The translations under genes were made by a program, and so were the position numbers. From Treponema sp. (lineage in GTDB: Bacteria; Spirochaetota; Spirochaetia; Treponematales; Treponemataceae), in contig JAAYNH010000029.1 in the NCBI GenBank assembly GCA_012520945.1, positions 1 to 64,000 of the forward strand: DNA of 64,000 nucleotides. The letters are read 5' to 3'. Positions within the stretch are counted from its first letter, which is position 1. Every line of letters begins with the position of its first letter. The notes below the pieces were generated by a model that saw only the letters and a list, made by a program, of their open reading frames with translations, was not told the origin of the DNA and ran no database searches. Below, piece after piece: positions 30,701 through 39,000 of the stretch.

Positions 30701-33700
30701 CAAAATTTTCCAACAACACTTCCTGATGGTACTGTTATTGACCATGATAAATATTTTTCGTTTATAGATTTAATAACATTAAGCTCAAAAACAATTATTG
30801 TTGGAAAAAATTTTTATGCAAATGGAATAGATTTTTCTGCAGTTGCACCTTGGAAATTGCAAATACCTAACAATGATTTAGCATTATCTGCATTTGCAGA
30901 AGCATATAATTGTATTTTCAAAAATACTAATGTTATCTGTTCTGTACCTGGTGGTCATGCCTTTGTTGCTGCCGGCGAAAAATGTATTAACTCTGGAAAT
31001 AATTCCGGAATTAGTTTTATACAGACTACATTCAAGGACGATTTTGTTTACACAGTATATGATGATACAATTTATGTAGAGTTTACAAATAAAATTGAAA
31101 ATTCAAATAATGAAATTTCAAAAGCCCTATCGAATATTAAGTTTAACAATGGCGAAATTTCTTTTAGTGGTGCTTTTATTGATCCGGATTGTATTACTTC
31201 AACAGACGGAAAAGGAGATTTAGAAAATTTTTATTTGCGTACAAGCGGTTTTGCAAATGAAAGATGGAACACAGATGCAAACGGTTTGTCAGTGGGAGAT
31301 GTTTCATCTGAAACAAAGTCAACAGACAGAGGACGTCCCGGTGAAGTTGCTCAAACAAGAAATATTATTCCAAATGTCGAAATGCCAAAAGCGTTAAATA
31401 ATTTATATGAATGTTTACGCGATGAGTATAAAAATAGAGTTAAACATTACTTTGGAGAATCTTTGCGTTACACAAATGTATTGGATAAATGTTCTCCTGT
31501 TTTAGTAGAAGTTTTTTCAGGACAAGAGTTGCATTATACCCATGACGGAATTACCGAAACATCACAAAAAAAATATGATTCACATAATTTTATTGAATTG
31601 AGATATTCTGAAAAGGTTATAATTGGAAATGCAACTGATGCTATTTCAGAAAATATTCAAGAATCGAATTTCTTCGATGGGAATTCCACTTTTGGTGGTA
31701 AAATTTTAAATAATGAAAATGGTATATCTATTTTAAATTATTTACAAATTGAAAATGGAAAACTTTCAACAGGTTCAAAAATTTTCGGCCAAAACGTAAA
31801 CTCTCTTTATAGAACATTTTCTTTAGATGGGAAAATTGAAAATGAAATTTATCAGACAAAACGAATACGTTTTGGTATTGCTTCTTATGTTGATGGAACA
31901 ATTACTGTAAACGGTAAAACGTTTTATAAGTGGAATGGATATATTAATTCAAATGATTCTGTTTCTCCAAGTGGAAATGTTTTTCCAATTGCAAATGATA
32001 ATGTTAGAGATTCCAATGGAAATATATTAGATATTGCTTTACCTTCTGAATTATTAAATCATAAATTACCACAGTTAGTTTTAAATAATTCAATTAAGGC
32101 AGGTTTTGTTTATGGTTCTTGGGATTTAAGTGCTCCTGTTTTCTCAAAGTATCTTAATGCAGATAAATGGAGCGACATTGAAAATTGGAAAGACGTTGTC
32201 GCTCATGAAATTCTTGGCGTTGATACGGATGATGATACTCGCGTAAATATTTTAGAAATGCACTTTCATGATAATACTCCGACTTATACTAGCGATGATG
32301 TATTTCATTGGGTATCAAAACGCGGTTGGGTTTCAAAATTAGGCACTGATAAACAAGTTGCAAAAGATATATCCGGAGGCTCAAGAGCTTTTATAGATGA
32401 AGGAAATATTACTGAAGAAAATAAAACCAGTGGAGGTTTACGTTTTTCATCATTAGTAAATTCAGTTAGTGCATTTGCATATGCAAACAATACTGAAGGA
32501 TATGATTCTACAATAAAAAAATTTGATGAAACATATTTTTCTCAAACTGTATCAATTGATTCCTTTTTTGGAGAAACAACTTCTTCACCTGATTCTGATA
32601 GTTTGTATTTATCTCTTTCATTTTTATCTCAGGATAATAAATTATTCCCTTTGCAAAACTGTTTCGATTTAACTTATGATGATAGTCAAGGATTTATAAC
32701 AGATTTGGCGGGAAATAAAATGCTTAGTCAAACATTAAAATCTATTGACAGAACTCCGCCTAAGTTTTTGTTCACTCTTGCACCTGTTGATTCAAACAAA
32801 TTGCATCTTGTTTTTACAAAGCAATTAAGAACAAAACCGGAAGATTTAATTGAAATTCCAAATCAAATTGAACTTGTAAATAAAGATGGTAGTTTAGCAG
32901 ATGTTCAAATAGATGTATCTGTTCCTGCATTTGTCTTAAAAGATACAAAATATGGAACGGAATTAGTTTTAACTTTAACTGAAAATGTTCAGTTTAATGA
33001 TTTGCTTTCTTTGCGTGTTCGTGTGAAACAACCTCAAAACCAAACAGTTGACCCTTTTACAGGAAAGCAAGCGTATATTACAAAAATTGTTGATAATGGT
33101 GTTGAAGAAAACTACATGGTACACCACACGGCACACACGTTAAGTGATTTTGGCATTAATGTAATTAATGTTCTTCATGCATATGACGGACGCCTTGATG
33201 ATGAAAACGATGATAGTATTTTATCTTCTGTATCTAAGGATGGAGTAAATTTCATTCTTCGTGATTTTACGGGAAATGATTCTGTTCAAGGCAGAATGTT
33301 GACTGAAAAAGATATTACGGTTGTAACAACTGTAAATGAACAAGCCACAAAAAATATCATTATGCATATTGATAGTTTTGCAAAAAATAATGAACCTGAT
33401 GCAAGTGAAGTTTCTTCACGCTATAATGAAAACACAAACAGCAATTCGCGTGTTTGGCTTCCAACAGAATATAAGTCTTTTACAGAAAAAGCTCACAGCG
33501 GCTCAAAAACTTTGTTTCATGATATTGCTGAAGAACAAATGCAACGTTCATTTACAATTCCAAATGATCCGAATAATGTAAATTGTTTTAATTGGCCTAA
33601 AGGAAATGATGTTCAGTTTTTATTTGAATATGAAGATAAAATTGACCATGATGCAGATCCTTTAACAGAAGATGTTCCATTATATTTATTACGTCAAATA

Positions 33701-34066
33701 GATAAAAATGACGCAGATGAATCTCGCAACACAGAGTTTGATTTATGGTCATTTAAATTAGAAGATCTTTCTAGGCAACGTGGAGGAACAACAATTTTAA
33801 ATAATGTAATTAATGTTTCAAATGGTGAAGAAACAATTTTAGAAGTAGATATGCATATTAAAGGTAAACTTATAGTACAAGTTTTAACTCTAGATGGAAA
33901 TGTTGTTAAGATTTTAGAAAATAAAACCGTTGAAACCGGATTGCATTATTATAAATGGAATGGCACAAATAAAGCCGGAAGTCCGGTTTCGCGTGGCATT
34001 TATTTTATTAGAGTCGTTGGTCCGGGAATTGATGAAACAAGAAAAGTTTTGGCAATAAAAGACTAG
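24776..34066 (+). CDS. Giant exported beta-solenoid-like protein with FlgD-like C-terminal domain
   Basis: 3096 residues. An N-terminal signal segment (IFFICIFLFCVNFVFG) is followed by a motif WISTAVDSDWTNVNNWT common at the start of large surface proteins. Residues about 60-2050 are repetitive, Asn/Thr/Ser-rich short strands with very few charged or aromatic residues, as in right-handed beta-helix adhesins. One part carries units of about 143 residues with LxxGDNESDxFxFxxGIT. The remaining third is more globular and includes Ig-like segments (RTPPKFLFTLAPVD, followed by HLVFTKQL). The last 75 residues match the FlgD Ig-like fold (VVKILENKTVETGLHYYKWNG, shown in part). Likely surface-exposed or secreted; no catalytic motif or autotransporter barrel is visible. 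Confidence 0.85.
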   Translation: MNKMGKFLSFMNIVKSQKIFFICIFLFCVNFVFGEDFTWISTAVDSDWTNVNNWTVEVAGNPTVPLNYPQFGDSVHVTKQTEGTNYPLLNQYASLESLTVDPFASISAQTTEFIVGSISNEGSIIIELGSELKFASYTGMGVLELNDSMLTLNSNNDSIIENLNSITENTIQIDLLYESNLTFNSISADNLILNAGNGSIEVLSATYSNSNLYASGMVTVVGGNNMQNLETVAGSGKPTNLTITDDATVQKIIIGVDTKFSVANNSTINLNGNWVDNNTSGGFIANDSTINIINDVTVSGKSTFHNVTISPANKMIVASGSAIEISNTFTNNGDFIINDATVTFNLGVVINSGTTFSATNSILNFNNDLTLANNAATLGSNNKYNCFGDVTVNANATIPATNDFILESNFISYSTNVGSLSFLFNGNSDQVFEYPAVYVASDFNVDKSNGTFTCTNGLTVQSTDVTFNATKIIFGDNTFTFADKLTLSCDVLDTTAQINLTTIDFTCATINFSGELSCDEIIFNDLTNFNTNGIINCATITLDGQTNIKSTSLSFKKDTVFGGTSSSVLNVEGPFDMTTYELSFETISANFLASEIFCNGFSVGDSATINFSDDASMTQNITSDFQVLTNGQVNVGSGKFVLGNLAVANGGSFEQTGVNGALIEQSFVSLLANGSVVWDSTSQGGTLIIGGDVTGSEAENVFFNLKNVALSNDAILRGVFYDLIIPASITLTNGSKITVRRNFTIEKTGKYIHNNLEIVFGSHLTNPNFKSALTGNITDNNVLKNNLGSVIVNAGSVVGVEKIFSSEILTNDLTVNNDTTLHVTNFNLTCEGDVINNGTLILGNSIIYFKKDFKLLESSSFTCGTSTLQFDGTVDQNFYAGAKNIYNLNIYKVTGNFFATESFTVLNDSNLNCATLTFGDNESDEFIFEKGITHNIDNAQLNLVGLMQTNNANITVNKINLTGDSVIDTGSNNGSISIASVVGNNNNLKLCSGSDNINVSSDVTSINILTINDITSTGRAIFSGKTNLQELITFGATFSISFLDDVTIQNAVVMNCHNLILGNSESQKFNFKNGFTQNAVSSQLDLVGLMQTNNANITVNKINLTGHSVIDTGSNNGSISIASVDGNNKNLKLCSGSDDINISSDVTSINILTLEEDEITSTGNILFTGNLTATQIITFPQNYKITFLANDNNSGIVNVTGDAITDFKNLGGIQLGDNENDIFNFTNGITHLNDDLIIAGTINVEINDINFSKCELIEHSVINNINGNFILDGKLTGDKNLSISSFINHINGDITVYNLEINSTTTNLNGNIEVNNLNTNSNVILIKDITVLAQDSIELSVGKNINGTVDKMQGLEVTYFDSLEFGTVGSSVQLKFLRINSTSTKDLTLPQVDVDDLQIIASGNVIQSGALKGKNLFVKTKNDLGKNIILENVLNDYDNCIFATRNLSDTLDVVAIISYADLDDVNFSNTAFTEENAGIRTKGKTILNCGLKTSPVIQVGKIITNDLLLLGKGSYKLTNLENNIKNFASDVENEIEIVHIGTMNVSSLQNTSAQSYSGVLCAKIIFGDTSLSSSTLNLEQPIQTSVSDIRFNNNITANTDINVDAENKIIFAPNLQISINGNANFIAKTMEALSNVTFSITQNVLFSCEINVTNVENVSANLIQFEKNNSAEEINLHGNTELVNSVIFTAITTNVHGDIKGELLTVNSDLNFITNEINVDSVLNMKKNINSYVIVNFNNDIIFDCDSDEQKFITNSDLIFGASSDQTITIKNNAKLLIESVSELVSPKIIWKGKTNSINDLTVNNYGLFITYEDADFVFLNNASFKQIGTGDVQVAGSFETTYSSSGQIIFENDIYVYGDGGSDSKIIFGGGTGPLGEYAVIFNKNVFANTTDTDGKKKIVIASPTKINNNFSMFKGTLSFLDTATVVPSLIVGEDLILLNGESSLMYEDSESSVSDLYSYLNTQRNDVVAKPSLQNFPTTLPDGTVIDHDKYFSFIDLITLSSKTIIVGKNFYANGIDFSAVAPWKLQIPNNDLALSAFAEAYNCIFKNTNVICSVPGGHAFVAAGEKCINSGNNSGISFIQTTFKDDFVYTVYDDTIYVEFTNKIENSNNEISKALSNIKFNNGEISFSGAFIDPDCITSTDGKGDLENFYLRTSGFANERWNTDANGLSVGDVSSETKSTDRGRPGEVAQTRNIIPNVEMPKALNNLYECLRDEYKNRVKHYFGESLRYTNVLDKCSPVLVEVFSGQELHYTHDGITETSQKKYDSHNFIELRYSEKVIIGNATDAISENIQESNFFDGNSTFGGKILNNENGISILNYLQIENGKLSTGSKIFGQNVNSLYRTFSLDGKIENEIYQTKRIRFGIASYVDGTITVNGKTFYKWNGYINSNDSVSPSGNVFPIANDNVRDSNGNILDIALPSELLNHKLPQLVLNNSIKAGFVYGSWDLSAPVFSKYLNADKWSDIENWKDVVAHEILGVDTDDDTRVNILEMHFHDNTPTYTSDDVFHWVSKRGWVSKLGTDKQVAKDISGGSRAFIDEGNITEENKTSGGLRFSSLVNSVSAFAYANNTEGYDSTIKKFDETYFSQTVSIDSFFGETTSSPDSDSLYLSLSFLSQDNKLFPLQNCFDLTYDDSQGFITDLAGNKMLSQTLKSIDRTPPKFLFTLAPVDSNKLHLVFTKQLRTKPEDLIEIPNQIELVNKDGSLADVQIDVSVPAFVLKDTKYGTELVLTLTENVQFNDLLSLRVRVKQPQNQTVDPFTGKQAYITKIVDNGVEENYMVHHTAHTLSDFGINVINVLHAYDGRLDDENDDSILSSVSKDGVNFILRDFTGNDSVQGRMLTEKDITVVTTVNEQATKNIIMHIDSFAKNNEPDASEVSSRYNENTNSNSRVWLPTEYKSFTEKAHSGSKTLFHDIAEEQMQRSFTIPNDPNNVNCFNWPKGNDVQFLFEYEDKIDHDADPLTEDVPLYLLRQIDKNDADESRNTEFDLWSFKLEDLSRQRGGTTILNNVINVSNGEETILEVDMHIKGKLIVQVLTLDGNVVKILENKTVETGLHYYKWNGTNKAGSPVSRGIYFIRVVGPGIDETRKVLAIKD
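27592..27805 (+). repeat. Direct repeat, copy 1 (giant protein gene)
   Basis: 214 bp that recurs at 28021-28234 with about 8 mismatches. The offset is 429 bp = 143 codons, so the frame is kept. Flanking sequence of the same 143-codon unit is much more diverged. Confidence 0.95.
28021..28234 (+). repeat. Direct repeat, copy 2 (giant protein gene)
   Basis: Second copy of the 214-bp repeat at 27592-27805. It encodes LVGLMQTNNANITVNKINLT and the segment after it. Confidence 0.95.
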
Positions 34067-34086
34067 ATTTTAAACGAATTTCGTAG

Positions 34087-34092
34087 TAAAAT
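34087..34092 (+). promoter_or_regulatory. -10 element of the PilZ gene (leaderless type)
   Basis: TAAAAT 6 nt before the ATG at 34099; a weak TAGATT is 17 bp upstream (34064-34069). It sits 20 bp after the stop of the giant gene. Confidence 0.4.
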
Positions 34093-34098
34093 TAACTA

Positions 34099-34479
34099 AT
34101 GCTAGAAAATAGAAAACATATGCGCTACGAAGACGTAGCTCGCATAGAAGCACCTGATATTTGTATTTTCCCCGGCGTTCTTGTTGATGTTAGTGAGCAA
34201 GGTTGTAAAGTTCGTTTTTCTGTTCCTGTATCTGTTGATATGGACAATGATTACGAATTAAAATTATATCCTACACACAAAAGCTCTGTATGTTCTTTTG
34301 TTCTAATTGGACATCCCGTTTGGAATAAAACAACAACTACTTATTCTGAAATGGGATTTAAGATTTTACATTCTCCCGGAAAAAAACATTTTTTGGAATA
34401 CATATCAAATCTTGTAGCATATGAGAATGAAATTGAAGAAGAAAATATATCTTATAGTAGGCTATGTCTGTCAATATAG
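34099..34479 (+). CDS. PilZ domain protein (probable cyclic di-GMP receptor)
   Basis: 126 residues, a single PilZ domain. The two c-di-GMP binding motifs are visible: RxxxR as RKHMR (residues 5-9) and the D-x-S-x-x-G motif as DVSEQG in the first strands of the barrel. It would couple c-di-GMP levels to an unknown target. No other domain is attached. The 3' end overlaps the next gene by 16 bp, so the two are probably co-expressed. Confidence in the fold is good; the ligand is inferred from the motifs. Confidence 0.85.
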   Translation: MLENRKHMRYEDVARIEAPDICIFPGVLVDVSEQGCKVRFSVPVSVDMDNDYELKLYPTHKSSVCSFVLIGHPVWNKTTTTYSEMGFKILHSPGKKHFLEYISNLVAYENEIEEENISYSRLCLSI

Positions 34480-35444
34480 AAAAAACAACAGGTTCTGCAT
34501 ATCTCGCTTTTCCGGAAATGATTTCCGAGCTTGAAAAAGAGTTTTTAAATCGTAAAATATGTACAAAAGAACAATTTGAGAAACGTATTTTATATGGCGA
34601 ATTAATTTACTTTCCAACTCTAACAATGGATAAAGTTCCTTTTTGGTGTAAGTCTGCCATGTACGATTTATTTATTATGAAATTTGACTCCATTACAGAT
34701 GCAGTTCATGGACTTTGTGATATTCAGCGTAATTGGTCTCCTGCGTTTTTTACACATTTTAGACGCGGTATGCTTATTCAAGAAAAAATGCCTTATGTAA
34801 ATTTAAAAATTCGTTCATTTCCTTGTACAATTCCACAAAGTCCAATTGGTATGTATACTTTGCTTGATGAACATACAATTTTAGCTTCAGCAAAGACAAC
34901 GGATTTTTTACCTTCAGGCCATATTGAATTAGAAGAAGATCATGAAAATCCCCCAAGCCGTGCATATTTAAAATTACAAGAAGCACTCATTCGTATGCCT
35001 TATCTCTTTCCTGAACATGATATAGAATTACCAAAAAACGGAACAAAATGTCTAGACGTAGGTGCTAGTCCCGGTGGTTGGACATGGGTTTTGCGTCGTT
35101 TTTGCTGTAATATAACAAGTGTTGATCGTGCAGAATTATCTCCTCGTCTTATGGCAGACAGATATATTAATTTTATAAAGCATGATGTTTTTTCTTTAAC
35201 ACCAGAAGATTTGGGTGAGTTTGAATGGATTTTTTCGGATATAATTTGTTATCCTGAGCGATTGTATGAATGGGTTCAAATGTGGCGTAAATCAGAAAAA
35301 TTTAGCAAGATGATTTGCACGATTAAATTACAAGGTGAAGAAAATTGGGAAATAATTGAAAGATTTGCTGCCATTCCAAACAGTAGAGTATTGCATTTAA
35401 ATTATAATAAGCATGAATTTACTTTTTTTCACATTAATAAATAA
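34464..35444 (+). CDS. RlmM-like 2'-O-ribose RNA methyltransferase
   Basis: 326 residues. A Rossmann methyltransferase domain of the FtsJ/RrmJ type (about 160-326) follows an N-terminal region of about 150 residues. SAM motif I is CLDVGASPGGWTWVL. The catalytic K-D-K-E tetrad is K170 (PSRAYLKLQEA), D259 (FSDI), K288 (TIKLQGE) and E318 (NKHEFTFF). The PSRAYLKL motif and layout resemble RlmM, which methylates 23S rRNA C2498, but the target here is not proven. The start overlaps the PilZ gene by 16 bp; TATAGT (34453-34458) ends 5 nt before the ATG, so it may also be transcribed separately. Confidence 0.85.
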   Translation: MSVNIEKTTGSAYLAFPEMISELEKEFLNRKICTKEQFEKRILYGELIYFPTLTMDKVPFWCKSAMYDLFIMKFDSITDAVHGLCDIQRNWSPAFFTHFRRGMLIQEKMPYVNLKIRSFPCTIPQSPIGMYTLLDEHTILASAKTTDFLPSGHIELEEDHENPPSRAYLKLQEALIRMPYLFPEHDIELPKNGTKCLDVGASPGGWTWVLRRFCCNITSVDRAELSPRLMADRYINFIKHDVFSLTPEDLGEFEWIFSDIICYPERLYEWVQMWRKSEKFSKMICTIKLQGEENWEIIERFAAIPNSRVLHLNYNKHEFTFFHINK

Positions 35445-35447
35445 AAA

Positions 35448-35484
35448 AATGCACCTTTAATTAATAATCATTAAAAGTGCATTT
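35448..35484. terminator. Bidirectional terminator between convergent genes
   Basis: AATGCACCTTTAAT (35448-35461) pairs with ATTAAAAGTGCATT (35470-35483) with one mismatch. It is A-rich before and T-rich after, and serves both the RlmM-like gene and the lipoprotein gene. Confidence 0.75.
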
Positions 35485-35503
35485 GCATTAAGTAGTTTTA
35501 ATT

Positions 35504-36031
35504 CTATTTTTTAGGTAAAACAACCCTTCCATCCATAGAACGAACAAACCATTCAACATCGGCATCCTTTGGAACAATAATTTCCAAGTCTGCAGTATAT
35601 TCATAGTTTAAATTTGTATACATTGTATCAATTGCTAATTTACCATTTGTTAAGCGACATGGAGTGTGTGCACTTAAGGCATTTAAAAGACTTCTTGTTT
35701 TTTCTCTACTGTCAGTCCAAACCTTATAGCGAATAATAACTTTTGCATACATTGGTTCATCTTTTGAGTAAATAATTTTTTTAGTGCTTAAGTTAGCAGG
35801 ACGAGGAACATTTTTTTTTGCTTTGCAAATAATGTCACCTGAAGATGTAATTGCTTCAACAAAAAACAATTTTGTTGTCTGAAAATCAAATGAAACTTCT
35901 TTTGTAGCAGAATATTTATTCGCTTTGTTAAAAGGCCTTGCCTGTTTTTTTGTTGCACTTGCACATGAGATTAATGAAAACATTATCATTAGTATAGTTA
36001 TGATAAACAATAATGTTTTATTTTTATTCAT
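35504..36031 (-). CDS. Predicted lipoprotein of unknown function
   Basis: 175 residues. The signal peptide MNKNKTLLFIITILMIMFSL runs into the lipobox ISC. The mature part contains DGDV-like strands (YEYTADLEIIVPKDADVEWF) and ends in VVLPKK. The ATG at 36031 lies inside the last codons of the upstream cyclase gene (8-bp overlap), so it is translated by coupling and belongs to the same operon. This hints at a periplasmic accessory role for the cyclase sensor, which is inference only. No family recognised. Confidence 0.75.
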   Translation of the reverse strand: MNKNKTLLFIITILMIMFSLISCASATKKQARPFNKANKYSATKEVSFDFQTTKLFFVEAITSSGDIICKAKKNVPRPANLSTKKIIYSKDEPMYAKVIIRYKVWTDSREKTRSLLNALSAHTPCRLTNGKLAIDTMYTNLNYEYTADLEIIVPKDADVEWFVRSMDGRVVLPKK

Positions 36032-39000
36032 ATAATTCTTCAATAGCATATAGTTTCTCCTTTATCTTGTACTTATCGGAAATTATTTGAGAATCAAGCT
36101 CAGTATAAGTATAGCGCATATTTTCATTTTTCCATGTATTTTTTGCACTTTCACTAACAATTATCGGCTTATCAAATATTTTTGTCAAGGTTTCTATTGT
36201 TATTACAGTATCTATATCAGGTGAAACACTAATTTCATTCATGCGTTCATCATTTCCAACTGTTCCTAGAACAACAGTACCATAATGTAAACCTATTCCA
36301 ATTTTCAATATAGGTTTGTTTTCTTCTATTAATTCTTTGCGTAATTTAATCATTTCTTTATGCATTTCAATTGCACAAAGAGCTGCTTGTTCTCCATCTT
36401 TTGGAAACAAGGCAATGATTCCGTCACCAAGATATTTTTCAATAAATCCGAAATGGCTACGAATGATTGGAGCAACACGTGTTAAATATCTATTTAATAA
36501 ATCAAATGTATCTTTTGCAGAAATTGACTCAGAAATTTCGGTAAAGTTTCTAATATCTGTATTCATTAATGTCATGGAACGAGTTGTTTTTTCGCCTAGC
36601 TTCAAAGATGTAATGTCGGAAATTTCAAAAAACTGCAAAACTTCTTGAGGAACAAATCTATAACATGCATTTATTGTTTCAGTTAATTCATCGGTTATGT
36701 TGTTAATTTCTTCTTGTTGTTGAATGTGTTGTCTTGCCATGATAGCACTTTGGATTAATACAAAAACGATGAAACCATATGGCAAAAGCTCCGTCTTAAT
36801 TGCTACTTTAATTGCAGATAGATACATTATGTCATGTATGGAACATAGCAAAGTTACAAAAACGCTTACACTCATTAAAAGAGAAATGTGAGAACGATGA
36901 GTAAAACTTCTTTGTAATAGTTTTATAACAATCGTGATGGATGTAAGAACTAAATAAATTTGCCATGGACGTACCATGTAAGAGCGGATTCGTACCGGAA
37001 AGAAAATTCCAAAAACACTTAATATAATTCCTATAAGGATAAAAAATTTTGGTATATTTTTATATTTATCGGTAAACAAATCCGGATATAAACTTGTAAC
37101 AAATAGCACAAATAATAACGGACCAAAAAACAAAGCTTCATGTTCTAATAATACAAGTAAACTGAATGGAATATTTGGAAAATAAAAAGCAAGTAAAGAA
37201 AAACCTGAAGAAAGTATACGAAGTAAAATGGAAAAAGAAAATAATGATAAATATAAACTGGATTTATTGCTTTTTCTAAAGAAAAATAAAGATAGTTGAT
37301 AAAAAAAGATTATAAACAAAGCTCCAATAAATAAAAAACTTTGATAAAATGAACGGAAAAAGTCTTTTTGTAAAAGGGGTTTTTCTTTTAGTGTGACATC
37401 TTTCCAAATGCCTCCAATACGATAGTCTTTGTTTGAAACATGAAAAACAATTTCTAAAATACCATCTTTATCACTAAAAAAAGTTGGGCTTTCCATGCTT
37501 TTTTTTGGAACGGTTTTTTCCCAGTTTTCATTTGCTTCTCCAACTTTAGCAACGAGTTGTCCATTTACATACATATTAAAAGCCGTTAGAACTAAGTCAT
37601 ATAGAAAGATACCGTATTCTTTGTTTGGTTTTAGGTTTTCAACTTTAATTCGATACGTTGCAGAGCCTTGTCCTTTTTTTGCAATTTTCTTGTCTGTGCT
37701 TTTCAATTCATAGTTATTCCAAAAACTTGGTGTATAAACAATGCAATCGGCTTCTGTTTCCGGTTTACAACAAGGATCAATAAATTTTCCCCAGTAAAAT
37801 TCCCAAGGACCGTCAATATTAATTCCGCTGTTAATAGTTTCATTGTAGTTTTGTACGGAAAATGTTTGTGCTTTTAACGGCAAGTTTATAAAAAGACAAA
37901 GTAATAAGGAAATCCATGCAGTTAATGCAAGCGGTTGTTTTTTACCTTTAACATTAATATTACCTAAAGGCTGCACGGTATATTTACTTGATGTTTTTTG
38001 TGTAATTCTGTCTGAAGCACATTGTGATAAAACAACACTTTGATTAATTTGTATGGCTGTATTTTCTATGCGAGAAACAGTATTTACAGTGTCGGAAATT
38101 ACGGTATCATCTAAGCGATTTGGCTCACCAATTGTTCCTAAAATCATTTTCCCGTAATGTACTCCTGTTGTTGCAAAAAGCATATAATTAGAATCTTTTT
38201 TTGTTTTATTAAATTTGTCAACTCCATCTTTAATTGCTGAAGCAAAATTTAGTGCATCATCTGCACAATATGGAAACAATGCAATAAAACCCGATGAAAC
38301 AAATTTACTTATAAAACCATTGTGAGCTTTCGTTAAAGAAGCAATGCTTTTTAAAAATTCACTGATTATTGTGTAATGATTATCTAAAGGCATTTTTTGT
38401 TCACCACTTTGTATAATATGTAAATTGGTATATGTAATTGTCATTTCAGTTTCAACAAAGTCACCGGGATTAACGTCTATAACCGAATCTTTTTTTAATA
38501 TTTGCAAAAATTCTTTTGGCACATATCGTAAATAACTTTTGTTTAATTTTGAAAGATTTTTGTTTAGTTTAACAGCTTCAATATACATATTATTTTCATT
38601 TTTTGAAAGCAACAAAAATTGAAAAATTGAGAAAAACAACATTGAAAAAGGTAACATTGCAAAAGGTAAAATTCCTTTTTTGAAAACAAATAAAAGGTCA
38701 AATGCTAAACCTGTTCCTGTGATTATCATATTTATAAGGTGAGGATATGCGGCTTTATGTTTTTTAAAAACTAAATATGTTACTACAAAAACTACGTATA
38801 AGAGACATATAATAGTACAAAGTTGTAAAATAGGCACGCATTTGTTTGCAATCCGTATTGGTAATATTAAAGAAATAATACCTATGATAACGTTTAAGCT
38901 AATTACAAAATAACCTACTTTTGGAGCAATCATATTTTTTTTGAATTCTGCATTTAAAATTAAAATAAAAAGAGACGGCCCCATCCATAAAGAAATATAT

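Noticed and set aside
24776-34066. Type 9 secretion signal on the giant protein
   Set aside because: The C-terminus fits a FlgD-like Ig domain; no type 9 system component is visible, so the claim would be unsupported.
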